Source of the DNA: an uncultured Oscillospiraceae bacterium
Lineage (GTDB): Bacteria > Bacillota > Clostridia > Oscillospirales > Oscillospiraceae
Assembly: GCA_947624395.1 (NCBI GenBank)
Contig: CANQKA010000012.1
Location: 1-36,500 of the forward strand
Length of the DNA stretch: 36,500 nt
Direction: 5' to 3'
Positions 28,378-35,643 of this stretch are shown in pieces. The notes beneath the pieces are model-generated. The model saw only the letters and a program-made list of their open reading frames with translations, had not been told where the DNA came from and did no database searches. Position 1 is the stretch's first letter. The number at the start of each line of letters is the position of its first letter. Made by a program: the position numbers and the translations under genes.

Positions 28378-28943
28378 AGGGCGTCTCCTCCTTCCAGTTT
28401 GGCTCTCATTTTTTTCAGTGCGCGGTGATACCTGGACAGGACGGTGGCGAGGGGCATTTGCAGAAGCTCCGATATCTCCCGGTGCTTCAAGCCGCTGGCG
28501 GCGTGCAGCAGCACGATCTGGCGCGTCTCGTCGTCCAGCGCGGCCAGGGCCGTTTGCAGCACCGCCCGGTCCTCCGCCGGGACATCGGCTTTGGCGGGAA
28601 TGGCGTCCCATTCCGCCTCGGTCAGGTCCGTGCGGCGGCTGGCCTCGCGGAGCTTCATGCGGGCCAGGTTCCGGGTCACCGTCAGAAGCCAAGCCATAGG
28701 CGAGCCGTCGGGCCGGTACTGGCCGGCCACGGACCAGACCCGGACAAAGGTCTCCTGGGTCACGTCGGCGGCGTCCTCGGCGTTTTTCAGAACGCCCAGC
28801 GCCATGGCGTACACCGCCCCTCGAGTGGCGGCGTATAACCGGCCGAACGCCTCCCGGTCGCCAAGGGCCGTCTTTGCCAACAGCTCCCGCAGGACCGTCT
28901 GTTCCGCGGATGAGTCCGTTTCCGTTCTCGCTCCCATGTCCAT
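28374..28943 (-). CDS. ECF-type RNA polymerase sigma factor
   Basis: GDREAFGRLYAATRGAVYAMALGVLKNAEDAADVTQETFVRVW (sigma70 r2), LLHAASGLKHREISELLQMPLATVLSRYHRALKKMR (sigma70 r4_2). Confidence 0.95.
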   Translation of the reverse strand: MDMGARTETDSSAEQTVLRELLAKTALGDREAFGRLYAATRGAVYAMALGVLKNAEDAADVTQETFVRVWSVAGQYRPDGSPMAWLLTVTRNLARMKLREASRRTDLTEAEWDAIPAKADVPAEDRAVLQTALAALDDETRQIVLLHAASGLKHREISELLQMPLATVLSRYHRALKKMRAKLEGGDAL

Positions 28944-29011
28944 TGCCTCGCTGTCTCCTGTCGATCAAGTAATGCGCGGGAAGGGGTTTTTATTGCAGGG
29001 GGTCAGAAAAA

Positions 29012-30655
29012 TTATTTGAAAAATCCGCCGATCAGGTCGCTGACCATGTTGCCGGCAAACTGGCTGGCCGCGTTGCGGACAGTCTTGCTGGAATTGCCCA
29101 GAAGGCCCCGGGTGATGCTGCGGGTCAGCTGGCGGCCCATGGATTTGGCCGTGTTGCGGCTGGCCTTGACGATGCTCTGCTCCATCTTGGTGCGGCCGTA
29201 TTTGTCCCGGCCCTCGGCTTTGTACTGAGCCTGCAGGGCACGCTCTTCCTCGCGAGCGGCCTTCTCGGCGGCCCGCTGCTCCGCTAGAGCCGCTTTTTCG
29301 GCGGCGGCCTGGGCCTTGGCCTCTTCCTTGGCCTGCTTCTCCGCCTGGGCCTGTTCTTCGGCGGCGGCTTGGGCCTGCTCGTTCAGTATCTCATAGGCGG
29401 AGCGGGGGTCCACCGCGTCTTTGTACTTGCCGTACAGGGCGTCGTTGGCCACGATCATGGCCCGTGCGGCCATGTCCATGCCGTCCATGCAGCTCGATGG
29501 CGGGCATATCGTGGTCTTCTCCACCACCGTGGGCACGCCCTCGCCGTCCAGCACCGACACCAGCGCCACGCCGGTGCCCAGCTCGCCGATGGCGTCCTCG
29601 GTCTTGAAGGCAGGGTTGGCCCGGAAGCTCTGGGCCGCGGCACGGACCGCCTTCTGCTCCGCGGGGGTATAGGCCCGCAGGGCGTGCTGGATGCGGTTGT
29701 TGAGCTGGGACAGGACCTGGTCGGGGATGTCGGTGGGGTTCTGGGTGATGAAGAAAACGCCCACGCCCTTGCTGCGGATGAGCTTGACCACCTGTGTCAC
29801 CTTGTCCACCAGGGCCTTGGGCGCGTCGGCAAAGAGCATGTGGGCCTCGTCAAAGAAGAACACCAGCTTGGGCTTGTCTGCGTCGCCGACCTCCGGCAGG
29901 GCCTCGAAAAGCTCCGAGAGCATCCACAGCATGAACGTGGCGTATAATAGCGGCTTTTGGGCCAGCTCCACGCAGTGCAAAATGTTCACCGTGCCCCGGC
30001 CGTCAGAGGCGGGCTGCATCCAGTCGTCGATGTCCAAGGTGGGCTCGCCGAAGAAATCAGCAGCGCCGTCGTTTTCCAGGGCCAAAAGCGAGCGCTGCAC
30101 CGCGCCAACGCTCTGGCTGGTCACGTTGCCGTATGTATTGACGAAATCGGCGTGGTGCTCGCCCAGATAGGCCAGCATGGCCCGCAGGTCCTTTAAGTCG
30201 ATGAGCTGCCAGCCGTTGTCATCCGCCACACGGAAGGCGATGTTCAGCACGCCCTCCTGCGCGTCGGTCAGGCCCAGAAGCCGGCTCAGAAGCACCGGGC
30301 CCACGTCCGTCACCGTGGCGCGGACGGGGATGCCGCCTTTGCCGAACACGTCCCAGAACCGGCAGGGATAGCCCGCGTACTTAAACGTAGCCGGGTCCAC
30401 CCCTGCGTTGTTGAGGCGCTCGCGCATTTTTTCGCTGTCCGTGCCGGCCAGGGCCGTGCCGGATACGTCGCCCTTGATGTCCGCCAGGAAAACGGGCACG
30501 CCCATGTCCGAAAAGCCCTCGGCCAGCACTTTCAGCGTGACGGTCTTGCCCGTGCCGGTGGCGCCGGCGATCAGGCCGTGGCGGTTGGACATGCTGGGCA
30601 GAAGATAGACGGGCGCGTCGCCCTTTCCCACGAGGATCTTGTCGTCTTGCAGCAT
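29012..30655 (-). CDS. HerA-like/DUF853 ATPase
   Basis: Walker A IAGATGTGKTVTLKVLAEGF, VFLADIKGDVSGTA, LVFFFDEAHMLFADAPKALVDK, GVGVFFITQNPTDIPD; Ala/Glu-rich coiled-coil C-terminus. Confidence 0.92.
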   Translation of the reverse strand: MLQDDKILVGKGDAPVYLLPSMSNRHGLIAGATGTGKTVTLKVLAEGFSDMGVPVFLADIKGDVSGTALAGTDSEKMRERLNNAGVDPATFKYAGYPCRFWDVFGKGGIPVRATVTDVGPVLLSRLLGLTDAQEGVLNIAFRVADDNGWQLIDLKDLRAMLAYLGEHHADFVNTYGNVTSQSVGAVQRSLLALENDGAADFFGEPTLDIDDWMQPASDGRGTVNILHCVELAQKPLLYATFMLWMLSELFEALPEVGDADKPKLVFFFDEAHMLFADAPKALVDKVTQVVKLIRSKGVGVFFITQNPTDIPDQVLSQLNNRIQHALRAYTPAEQKAVRAAAQSFRANPAFKTEDAIGELGTGVALVSVLDGEGVPTVVEKTTICPPSSCMDGMDMAARAMIVANDALYGKYKDAVDPRSAYEILNEQAQAAAEEQAQAEKQAKEEAKAQAAAEKAALAEQRAAEKAAREEERALQAQYKAEGRDKYGRTKMEQSIVKASRNTAKSMGRQLTRSITRGLLGNSSKTVRNAASQFAGNMVSDLIGGFFK

Positions 30656-30720
30656 AACGGGTCCCCCTGTTGTTTTTTTATCATTTTACCACGGTGGAGA
30701 GAAAAAGAAAAGAGTGTTGA

Positions 30721-30863
30721 CAATCCCCCCGAGCCGCCATTCGGCGGCCCACCCCCCTTTGACAAGGGGGGCTTTCGATAAGGAAGAGGATTTAATATAT
30801 CTCTCCTTCCGACGCGGCGGAGCCGCGCCACCTCCCTCGTCAGAGGGAGGCTTTCGATAAGGA
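30721..30863. repeat. Tandem pair of half-palindromic repeats related to 18091-18207
   Basis: CAATCCCCCCGAGCCGCC-ATTC-GGCGGCCCACCCCCCTTTGACAAGGGGGGCTTTCGATAAGGA, then GACGCGGCGGAGCCGCGCCACCTCCCTCGTCAGAGGGAGGCTTTCGATAAGGA. Confidence 0.8.
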
Positions 30864-30940
30864 GCGTCCACAGCATAGCCGGGGACACCTTTGGCGAAAA
30901 AACACCGGGCAGGGAAGACCCTGCCCGGCTTTTCCGCCGG

Positions 30941-31654
30941 TCACACCCGGATGGGCGTGGCTTTTTTATCGTGAATTTTCCGGGCCAGATAGACCACCGG
31001 GGTGTCCAGCAGGCTGGTCACCACATAGATGGCATACCCGGAGAGGATGATGCTGGTCAGAAGCCGGGGCGTATAGCCCTCGACGCCAGCGAAAGCGGCC
31101 AGATTGAATAAGACCGTGTTGACGAATTGGCTTATGAGCGTGGAGCCGTTGTTGCGCAGCCACAAAAACCGCCGGTGGTCGCCGTACTTTTTCTCGGTGA
31201 AGTCCCACCACTTGTGGTAAAGCCACACGTCCAGAAGCTGGCTCACCGCGTAAACACTCATGCTGGCCAGCACCAGCCGCGGCGTGGTGGAGAACACCGT
31301 CCGGATGGAGGGCATCACCCAATCGCTGGCCGCCGGACGGTACAGCATCCAGCTGGCCGTCAGCAGCGCGAAAAACGCCGAGGCGAATATGCCCAGAAAT
31401 ACCGCCTTGTTGGCCGCCTGCTTGCCGGAATTCTCGCTGAGGATGTCCGTTATCAGGAACGTGGCCGCGAACAGCACGTTCCCCAGCGTCTGCTCCATGC
31501 CGAAAGCCACCACCAAAATCAGTACCTCGATGTTGGAAAGGATGGTCACCGCCACCGTCATGGCATACAGCCCCTGGTCCCCGAACAGCCGGTAGGCCAG
31601 CAGCACCGCCCCGAATATGAACACCACCGAGGCCGCCAGTATCAACTCGTTCAT
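30941..31654 (-). CDS. yhhQ: Queuosine precursor transporter (VUT/YhhQ family)
   Basis: Six TM; DILSENSGKQAANKAVFLGIFAS; MSVYAVSQLLDVWLYHKW; RNNGSTLISQFVNTVLF. Confidence 0.92.
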   Translation of the reverse strand: MNELILAASVVFIFGAVLLAYRLFGDQGLYAMTVAVTILSNIEVLILVVAFGMEQTLGNVLFAATFLITDILSENSGKQAANKAVFLGIFASAFFALLTASWMLYRPAASDWVMPSIRTVFSTTPRLVLASMSVYAVSQLLDVWLYHKWWDFTEKKYGDHRRFLWLRNNGSTLISQFVNTVLFNLAAFAGVEGYTPRLLTSIILSGYAIYVVTSLLDTPVVYLARKIHDKKATPIRV

Positions 31655-31676
31655 TCAATTTTCCTTCCCGGGACAG

Positions 31677-31704
31677 AAAAAACCGGGGCGCAACTACGCC
31701 CCGG
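31677..31704 (-). terminator. Attenuator terminator of the preQ1 riboswitch
   Basis: Minus strand CCGGGGCG TAGTTG CGCCCCGG TTTTTT, directly upstream of the transporter start. Confidence 0.85.
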
Positions 31705-31721
31705 TGTTAATCGATCCCTCG

Positions 31722-31760
31722 CCGTAGTTTTGTTTAAAGACAGGATGGTCACGAACTGTC
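31722..31760 (-). ncRNA. PreQ1-I riboswitch aptamer
   Basis: Minus strand GACAG-TTCGTGACCATC-CTGTC-TTTAAACAAAACTACGG: P1, 12-nt loop with TTC start, A-rich tail resembling the known AACAAAAC tail; followed by terminator and queuosine transporter. Confidence 0.85.
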
Positions 31761-31775
31761 TCCATCGAAATGGTC

Positions 31776-31858
31776 TTTTTTCCTGATACGGCGTTGGTTC
31801 GCCTAACCATACACAAAGTATGGCGGCGGCGAACCGCCTAGTCTCAGAAAAAAATCCC
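31776..31858. repeat. Large hairpin element with ATACACAAAGTAT apex, copy 2
   Basis: TTTTTTCCTGA..GGTTCGCC..CCATAC-ACAAA-GTATGG..GGCGAACC..TCAGAAAAAAA; same apex as 4669-4768. Confidence 0.8.
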
Positions 31859-31869
31859 TATTTCGCTTC

Positions 31870-32010
31870 TATGAAGTTGACTACACACTAAAATAATGGC
31901 GGCGGATCGCCTCGTCTCGCGAAAAAATCCCGGCGCCAGAAATATGAAGTTGACTGCACACTATGTCAGCGAATTTCCCTATCTCGCCTGTATGAAATTC
32001 ACTGTTTAAA
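31870..32010. repeat. Degenerate tandem units of the same element
   Basis: TATGAAGTTGACTACACACTA (31870) and TATGAAGTTGACTGCACACTA (31943), third degraded TATGAAATTCACT (31991); ATGGCGGCGG-GCC-GTCTC-GAAAAAATCCC blocks in register with copy 2. Confidence 0.75.
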
Positions 32011-32035
32011 ACTATAAAGCAAAAAAGCGGGTTTG

Positions 32036-32155
32036 TCAAGAGGCATCTTCGCCGTTGTCGGAAAAATATTCGTAGTACTCCGCCTCGCCGGAGAAGAGCA
32101 TGTACTGGCCGTCCACCAGACCGTAAAAACCCGCGTTCGTAAAATAGCCGCGCAT
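32036..32155 (-). CDS. 39-aa small protein of unknown function (not in ORF track)
   Basis: AAAGGAGGCGCAGCAC-ATG; MRGYFTNAGFYGLVDGQYMLFSGEAEYYEYFSDNGEDAS. Confidence 0.65.
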   Translation of the reverse strand: MRGYFTNAGFYGLVDGQYMLFSGEAEYYEYFSDNGEDAS

Positions 32156-32292
32156 GTGCTGCGCCTCCTTTCTGTTGTGCCTATGATAACCGGCGGAAAG
32201 TCCCATAAACCGGACAGCAAAGCGTCTTTACGAACGTGACGCAATGGTTTATAATACTTCTTAATAAAAGCGGCAGAAAGAGAGACGCCAAG

Positions 32293-33141
32293 ATGGTATA
32301 CATACTGTTCAATCCCAGCGCCAACAATGGCAAGGGCAGTCAGGGCCTGGACGCGGTGATCGCCGACGCCGGGAAGCGCTGCCCAAATGGGTCGCCGGAA
32401 CTGGTGGACGTGACCCGTCAGGACGCGGCCGCGCTGCTGCTGGGTCTGCGCCAGGACGACGAGGCCATCGTCTGCGGCGGCGACGGGACGCTGCACTATC
32501 TGGTCAACGGGCTGGACGGGGCCGTGCCGGCCGCGCCGGTGTACGTGTGGCGCATGGGTACCGGCAACGACTTTCTCCGGGACGTGCTGGACGGGAAGGA
32601 CGCGCAGATGGTCCGACTGAACGAGTACGTCAAAAACCTGCCGTCCTGTGAGGTGAACGGTCAGCGGCGGCGGTTTCTCAACAACGCCAGTCTCGGCCTG
32701 GACGGGCAGGTGTGCGAGCTGGGCGAGCAGGAAAAGGCCCGACTGGGCCGGCCGGTGAATTATATACGCCTGACGCTGCGGCTGCTGTTCCGGGACTTTC
32801 ACCCCTTTTCCGCCACGGTCACCGTGGACGGCGAGAGCCGGAGCTATGAGCGGGTGTGGGTGGCCTCCGCGTTCAACGGCCGGTTCGTGGGCGGCGGGCA
32901 AAAGCTGGCCCCGGACCAGGACAGGCTCAGCGATAAGCTTTGCTGCGTGGTGCTGCACAGCATGGGCCGGGTGGGGGCGCTTTTTAAGCTGCCCAAGGCG
33001 TTGGCCGGGAAGCACACCGGCATCCCCCAGTGCGACGTGCGCTTTGGGCGGGATATTGCCGTCACCGTGGACGCGCCCGCGTCATTGAATCTGGACGGGG
33101 AGCCGCTGGGCCGGGTGAGCGGGTACCGGGCGGTGAAATGA
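32293..33141 (+). CDS. Diacylglycerol kinase family lipid kinase
   Basis: YILFNPSANNGKG, VCGGDGTLHYLVNGL, WRMGTGNDFLRD, LNLDGEPLG. Confidence 0.93.
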   Translation: MVYILFNPSANNGKGSQGLDAVIADAGKRCPNGSPELVDVTRQDAAALLLGLRQDDEAIVCGGDGTLHYLVNGLDGAVPAAPVYVWRMGTGNDFLRDVLDGKDAQMVRLNEYVKNLPSCEVNGQRRRFLNNASLGLDGQVCELGEQEKARLGRPVNYIRLTLRLLFRDFHPFSATVTVDGESRSYERVWVASAFNGRFVGGGQKLAPDQDRLSDKLCCVVLHSMGRVGALFKLPKALAGKHTGIPQCDVRFGRDIAVTVDAPASLNLDGEPLGRVSGYRAVK

Positions 33142-33217
33142 GCGCCCTGCGCCTTGCGAAAAGCGGCGGGGTATGATAAAATTAACTTATCAATAAAGCA
33201 GGACGGGAGGCGTGCCG

Positions 33218-33820
33218 ATGGACGAGCTGAAGCTGGTGGTGGCCAGCAACCTCATCAAGCTCCGGCAGAAGGCCGGCATGACCCAGGCGGAGCTGGGCGA
33301 AAAGCTCAATTATTCCGACAAGACCGTCTCCAAGTGGGAGCGTGGCGAGTCCATGCCCGACGCGTACAGCCTGATGCGCCTGGCGCAGATATACGGCCTG
33401 ACGGTGGACGAGCTTTTGCACGACGACAGCGCATGGCAGGACCCGGCGGCCAAGGCAAGAGCCGAGGAAAAGGCCGCCGCGCCCACGTTTTCCAGCGGCA
33501 TGGTGACGCTGGTGGCTATCGTGGGCATATGGACCATGGCGGTGATCATGTTCGTGGTGTTCTGGCTGGCGCTGGACGAGACGGTGTGGCTTATTTTCGC
33601 GTGCGCCGTGCCGGTGAGCCTCATTACGCTGCTGGTGCTCAACTCCGTGTGGAACAAGGGCCGGCACAATATGCTCATCGTCATGCTGCTGGTGGCCACG
33701 ATCGTGACGCTGGTGTTCCTGTTTTTGCTCAAGCGCAATCCCTGGCAGCTGTTTCTTATCCTCATCCCGGCGGAGATTCTGGTGGTGCTGTGCTTCCACA
33801 TCCGCCGCCGGAAGGCTTGA
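33218..33820 (+). CDS. XRE family HTH regulator with C-terminal TM segments
   Basis: NLIKLRQKAGMTQAELGEKLNYSDKTVSKWERGESMPDAYSLMRLAQIYGLTVDELL; three or four hydrophobic helices follow. Confidence 0.92.
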   Translation: MDELKLVVASNLIKLRQKAGMTQAELGEKLNYSDKTVSKWERGESMPDAYSLMRLAQIYGLTVDELLHDDSAWQDPAAKARAEEKAAAPTFSSGMVTLVAIVGIWTMAVIMFVVFWLALDETVWLIFACAVPVSLITLLVLNSVWNKGRHNMLIVMLLVATIVTLVFLFLLKRNPWQLFLILIPAEILVVLCFHIRRRKA

Positions 33821-33958
33821 AAACACAGGGATTCTCCGTTTCGTAGAATCATTTCTACGGCGCGGCCCGGTATGGAGAGAGATTTCCATGAGGGATAGGT
33901 TGCCGCCAGCACCGGACTGGCAGTACAATAGCCCCAGACAACGCAAGGAGGACCATCC

Positions 33959-34846
33959 ATGAGCGACTATGTTTTGAGCTGCTGCTCCACCGCGGACCTG
34001 TCCAAGGAACACCTGGACAGCCGGAATATCCCCTATATCTGCTTCCACTACTTCCTGGACGGCCAGGAACACCTGGACGATCTGGGCCAGTCCATGCCCT
34101 TTGACAAGTTTTACCAGGCCATGGTCGATGGGGCCGACACACATACGGCCCAGGTGAACATCTCCGAGTATTTGAATTACTTCACGCCTTTTTTGGAGCA
34201 GGGTAAGGATATACTGCACCTGACCCTTTCCTCCGGCATCTCCGGGTCCTATAACTCCGCCGTGAACGCCGCGGCCATCGCCCGGGAGCGGTATCCGCTC
34301 CGGAAGATCTACATCGTGGACTCCCTGGCCGCTTCCTCCGGGTACGGCCTTTTGATGGACGGTCTGGCGGATAAGCGGGACGCGGGCATGGGCATCGACG
34401 AGCTGCGGGATTGGGCGGTGGAAAACCGTCTGCGGCTGCACCACTGGTTCTTCTCCACGGACCTGACCTTCTTCGTCAAAGGCGGGCGTATCTCCAAGAC
34501 GGCGGGGGTGTTCGGCGGCGCGCTGAACATCTGCCCGCTGATGAACGTGGACTATATGGGCCGGCTCATCCCCCGGGAGAAGATCCGGACCAAGAAAAAG
34601 GTCATCCGCGCCATTGTGGACAAGATGGAGAAGTACGCGGACGGCGGCCTGGATTATAGCGGCAAGTGCTACATTTCTAACTCCGCGTGCCTGGATGACG
34701 CCCAGGAGGTGGCACGGCTGGTGGAAGAGCGCTTCCCCAGGCTCAACGGCAAGGTGCTGATAAACTCCATCGGCACCACCATCGGGTCCCACACCGGACC
34801 CGGCACCGTGGCGCTGTTCTTCTGGGGCGATAAACGGGTGGACTGA
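33959..34846 (+). CDS. DegV family protein
   Basis: YVLSCCSTADLSKEHLDSRNI; LTLSSGISGSYNSAVNAA; VDSLAASSGYGLL; SIGTTIGSHTGPGTVALFF. Confidence 0.95.
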   Translation: MSDYVLSCCSTADLSKEHLDSRNIPYICFHYFLDGQEHLDDLGQSMPFDKFYQAMVDGADTHTAQVNISEYLNYFTPFLEQGKDILHLTLSSGISGSYNSAVNAAAIARERYPLRKIYIVDSLAASSGYGLLMDGLADKRDAGMGIDELRDWAVENRLRLHHWFFSTDLTFFVKGGRISKTAGVFGGALNICPLMNVDYMGRLIPREKIRTKKKVIRAIVDKMEKYADGGLDYSGKCYISNSACLDDAQEVARLVEERFPRLNGKVLINSIGTTIGSHTGPGTVALFFWGDKRVD

Positions 34847-34882
34847 CTTGACAGCCCTGTTTTAAAAGGATATAGTATAAAA

Positions 34883-34908
34883 GCCGCCGCGTTTTGCGGC
34901 GGCCTTTT
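34883..34908 (+). terminator. Intrinsic terminator of degV gene
   Basis: GCCGCCGC GTTTT GCGGCGGC CTTTT. Confidence 0.8.
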
Positions 34909-34910
34909 AT

Positions 34911-34986
34911 CCGGGTGTAGCGCAGTTGGTAGCGCGGGTGGTTTGGGACCACCAGGCCGCAGGTTCGAACCCTGTCACTCGGACCA
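34911..34986 (+). tRNA. tRNA-Pro (anticodon TGG), CCA encoded
   Basis: CCGGGTG/CACTCGG acceptor, anticodon arm GGTGG-TTTGGGA-CCACC, T arm GCAGGTTCGAACCCTGT, terminal ACCA. Confidence 0.95.
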
Positions 34987-34991
34987 GCGTC

Positions 34992-35088
34992 GAAACGCTC
35001 CTGAAGACGATGAGGACCGGCCTGCCGGTCCTCATTCGTCGGTCAGGGGCGTTTCTCCTTTTCCCAACGGGCAAGCGTGCCCGTTGGG
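34992..35088. repeat. Structured two-hairpin element, copy 1
   Basis: GAAACGCTCCTGA / TCAGGGGCGTTTC outer stem with inner GAGGACCGGC/GCCGGTCCTC; then CCCAACGGGC-AAGCGT-GCCCGTTGGG. Confidence 0.85.
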
Positions 35089-35206
35089 AGCCCTGTTCAA
35101 TATGGTCGCCGCCAGAGGGCGGCGATTTGATTTGGGGCGCAGGGCGAGCCTTTTTGGTGTTGGACGCGAGCCTGCGGCCTGGGTGGCATGTCTCGCGGTT
35201 TCGGCA

Positions 35207-35301
35207 GAACAGCCCTGAAGATTTCGGGGGCTTGCAAGCAAGCCCCCATCATCGGTCAGGGCTGTTCTTCCTTTCCCCACGCGGTAAGCGTGCCGCGTGG
35301 G
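35207..35301. repeat. Structured two-hairpin element, copy 2
   Basis: GAACAGCCCTGA / TCAGGGCTGTTC outer stem with inner GGGGGCTTGC/GCAAGCCCCC; then CCCACGCGGT-AAGCGT-GCCGCGTGGG. Confidence 0.85.
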
Positions 35302-35339
35302 GGCCCCAATGGGCGGGAGCGAGACTGTCTCAAAATTGA

Positions 35340-35369
35340 TTGACACCATATGTGACACCATGCTATACT
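35340..35369 (+). promoter_or_regulatory. hicAB promoter with direct-repeat operator candidate
   Basis: TTGACA (35340-35345) - 18 bp - TATACT (35364-35369); TGACACCATA TG TGACACCATG lies between. Confidence 0.65.
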
Positions 35370-35388
35370 GTAAAAGAGGTGGTAACCG

Positions 35389-35643
35389 GTGTCGAAGTGG
35401 GATAAGCTAATTGAGAAGATATGCTCTCTGTCCAAGGAAGTGCGTTTTGCGGAAGTGAAGCGGGTATTGGAGAGCTATGGCTACGAGATGAAGCGGCCCC
35501 GAAGCGGGAGCAGCCACTGTACATTTCGCAAGACTGGCTGTGCACCGATCGCCGTCCCTATGCATGAACCCATCAAGGTCGGATATCTTCTCATGGTGAA
35601 AGAAGTCATAGAAAGCGAGGCGTTGAACGATGAAAACGATTGA
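35389..35643 (+). CDS. hicA: HicA family toxin
   Basis: FAEVKRVLESYGYEMKRPRSGSSHCTFRKTGCAPIAVPMHEPIKVGYLLMVKEVIE: dsRBD-like HicA fold with catalytic His. Confidence 0.9.
   Translation: MSKWDKLIEKICSLSKEVRFAEVKRVLESYGYEMKRPRSGSSHCTFRKTGCAPIAVPMHEPIKVGYLLMVKEVIESEALNDEND

Noticed and set aside
26815-28428. 537-aa plus-strand ORF opposite the RsgI-like gene
   Set aside because: High-GC antisense artefact: His/Val/Gly-rich composition, no recognisable domains; the minus-strand frame has clear RsgI/PepSY homology.
26857-28968. 703-aa ORF as a single protein
   Set aside because: The first ~197 codons are an out-of-frame read of the sigma factor gene; the real protein starts at the GTG at 28377.
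33182-34792. 536-aa minus-strand ORF spanning the XRE and DegV genes
   Set aside because: Crosses two well-supported plus-strand genes and lacks domain signatures.
35032-35361. 109-aa minus-strand ORF with repeated APxxHAxxxGKGxTxLTD motif
   Set aside because: The protein repeat is a by-product of the two palindromic structured elements; substitutions preserve base pairing in the stems, so structure is the simpler explanation, though a coding role is not strictly excluded.
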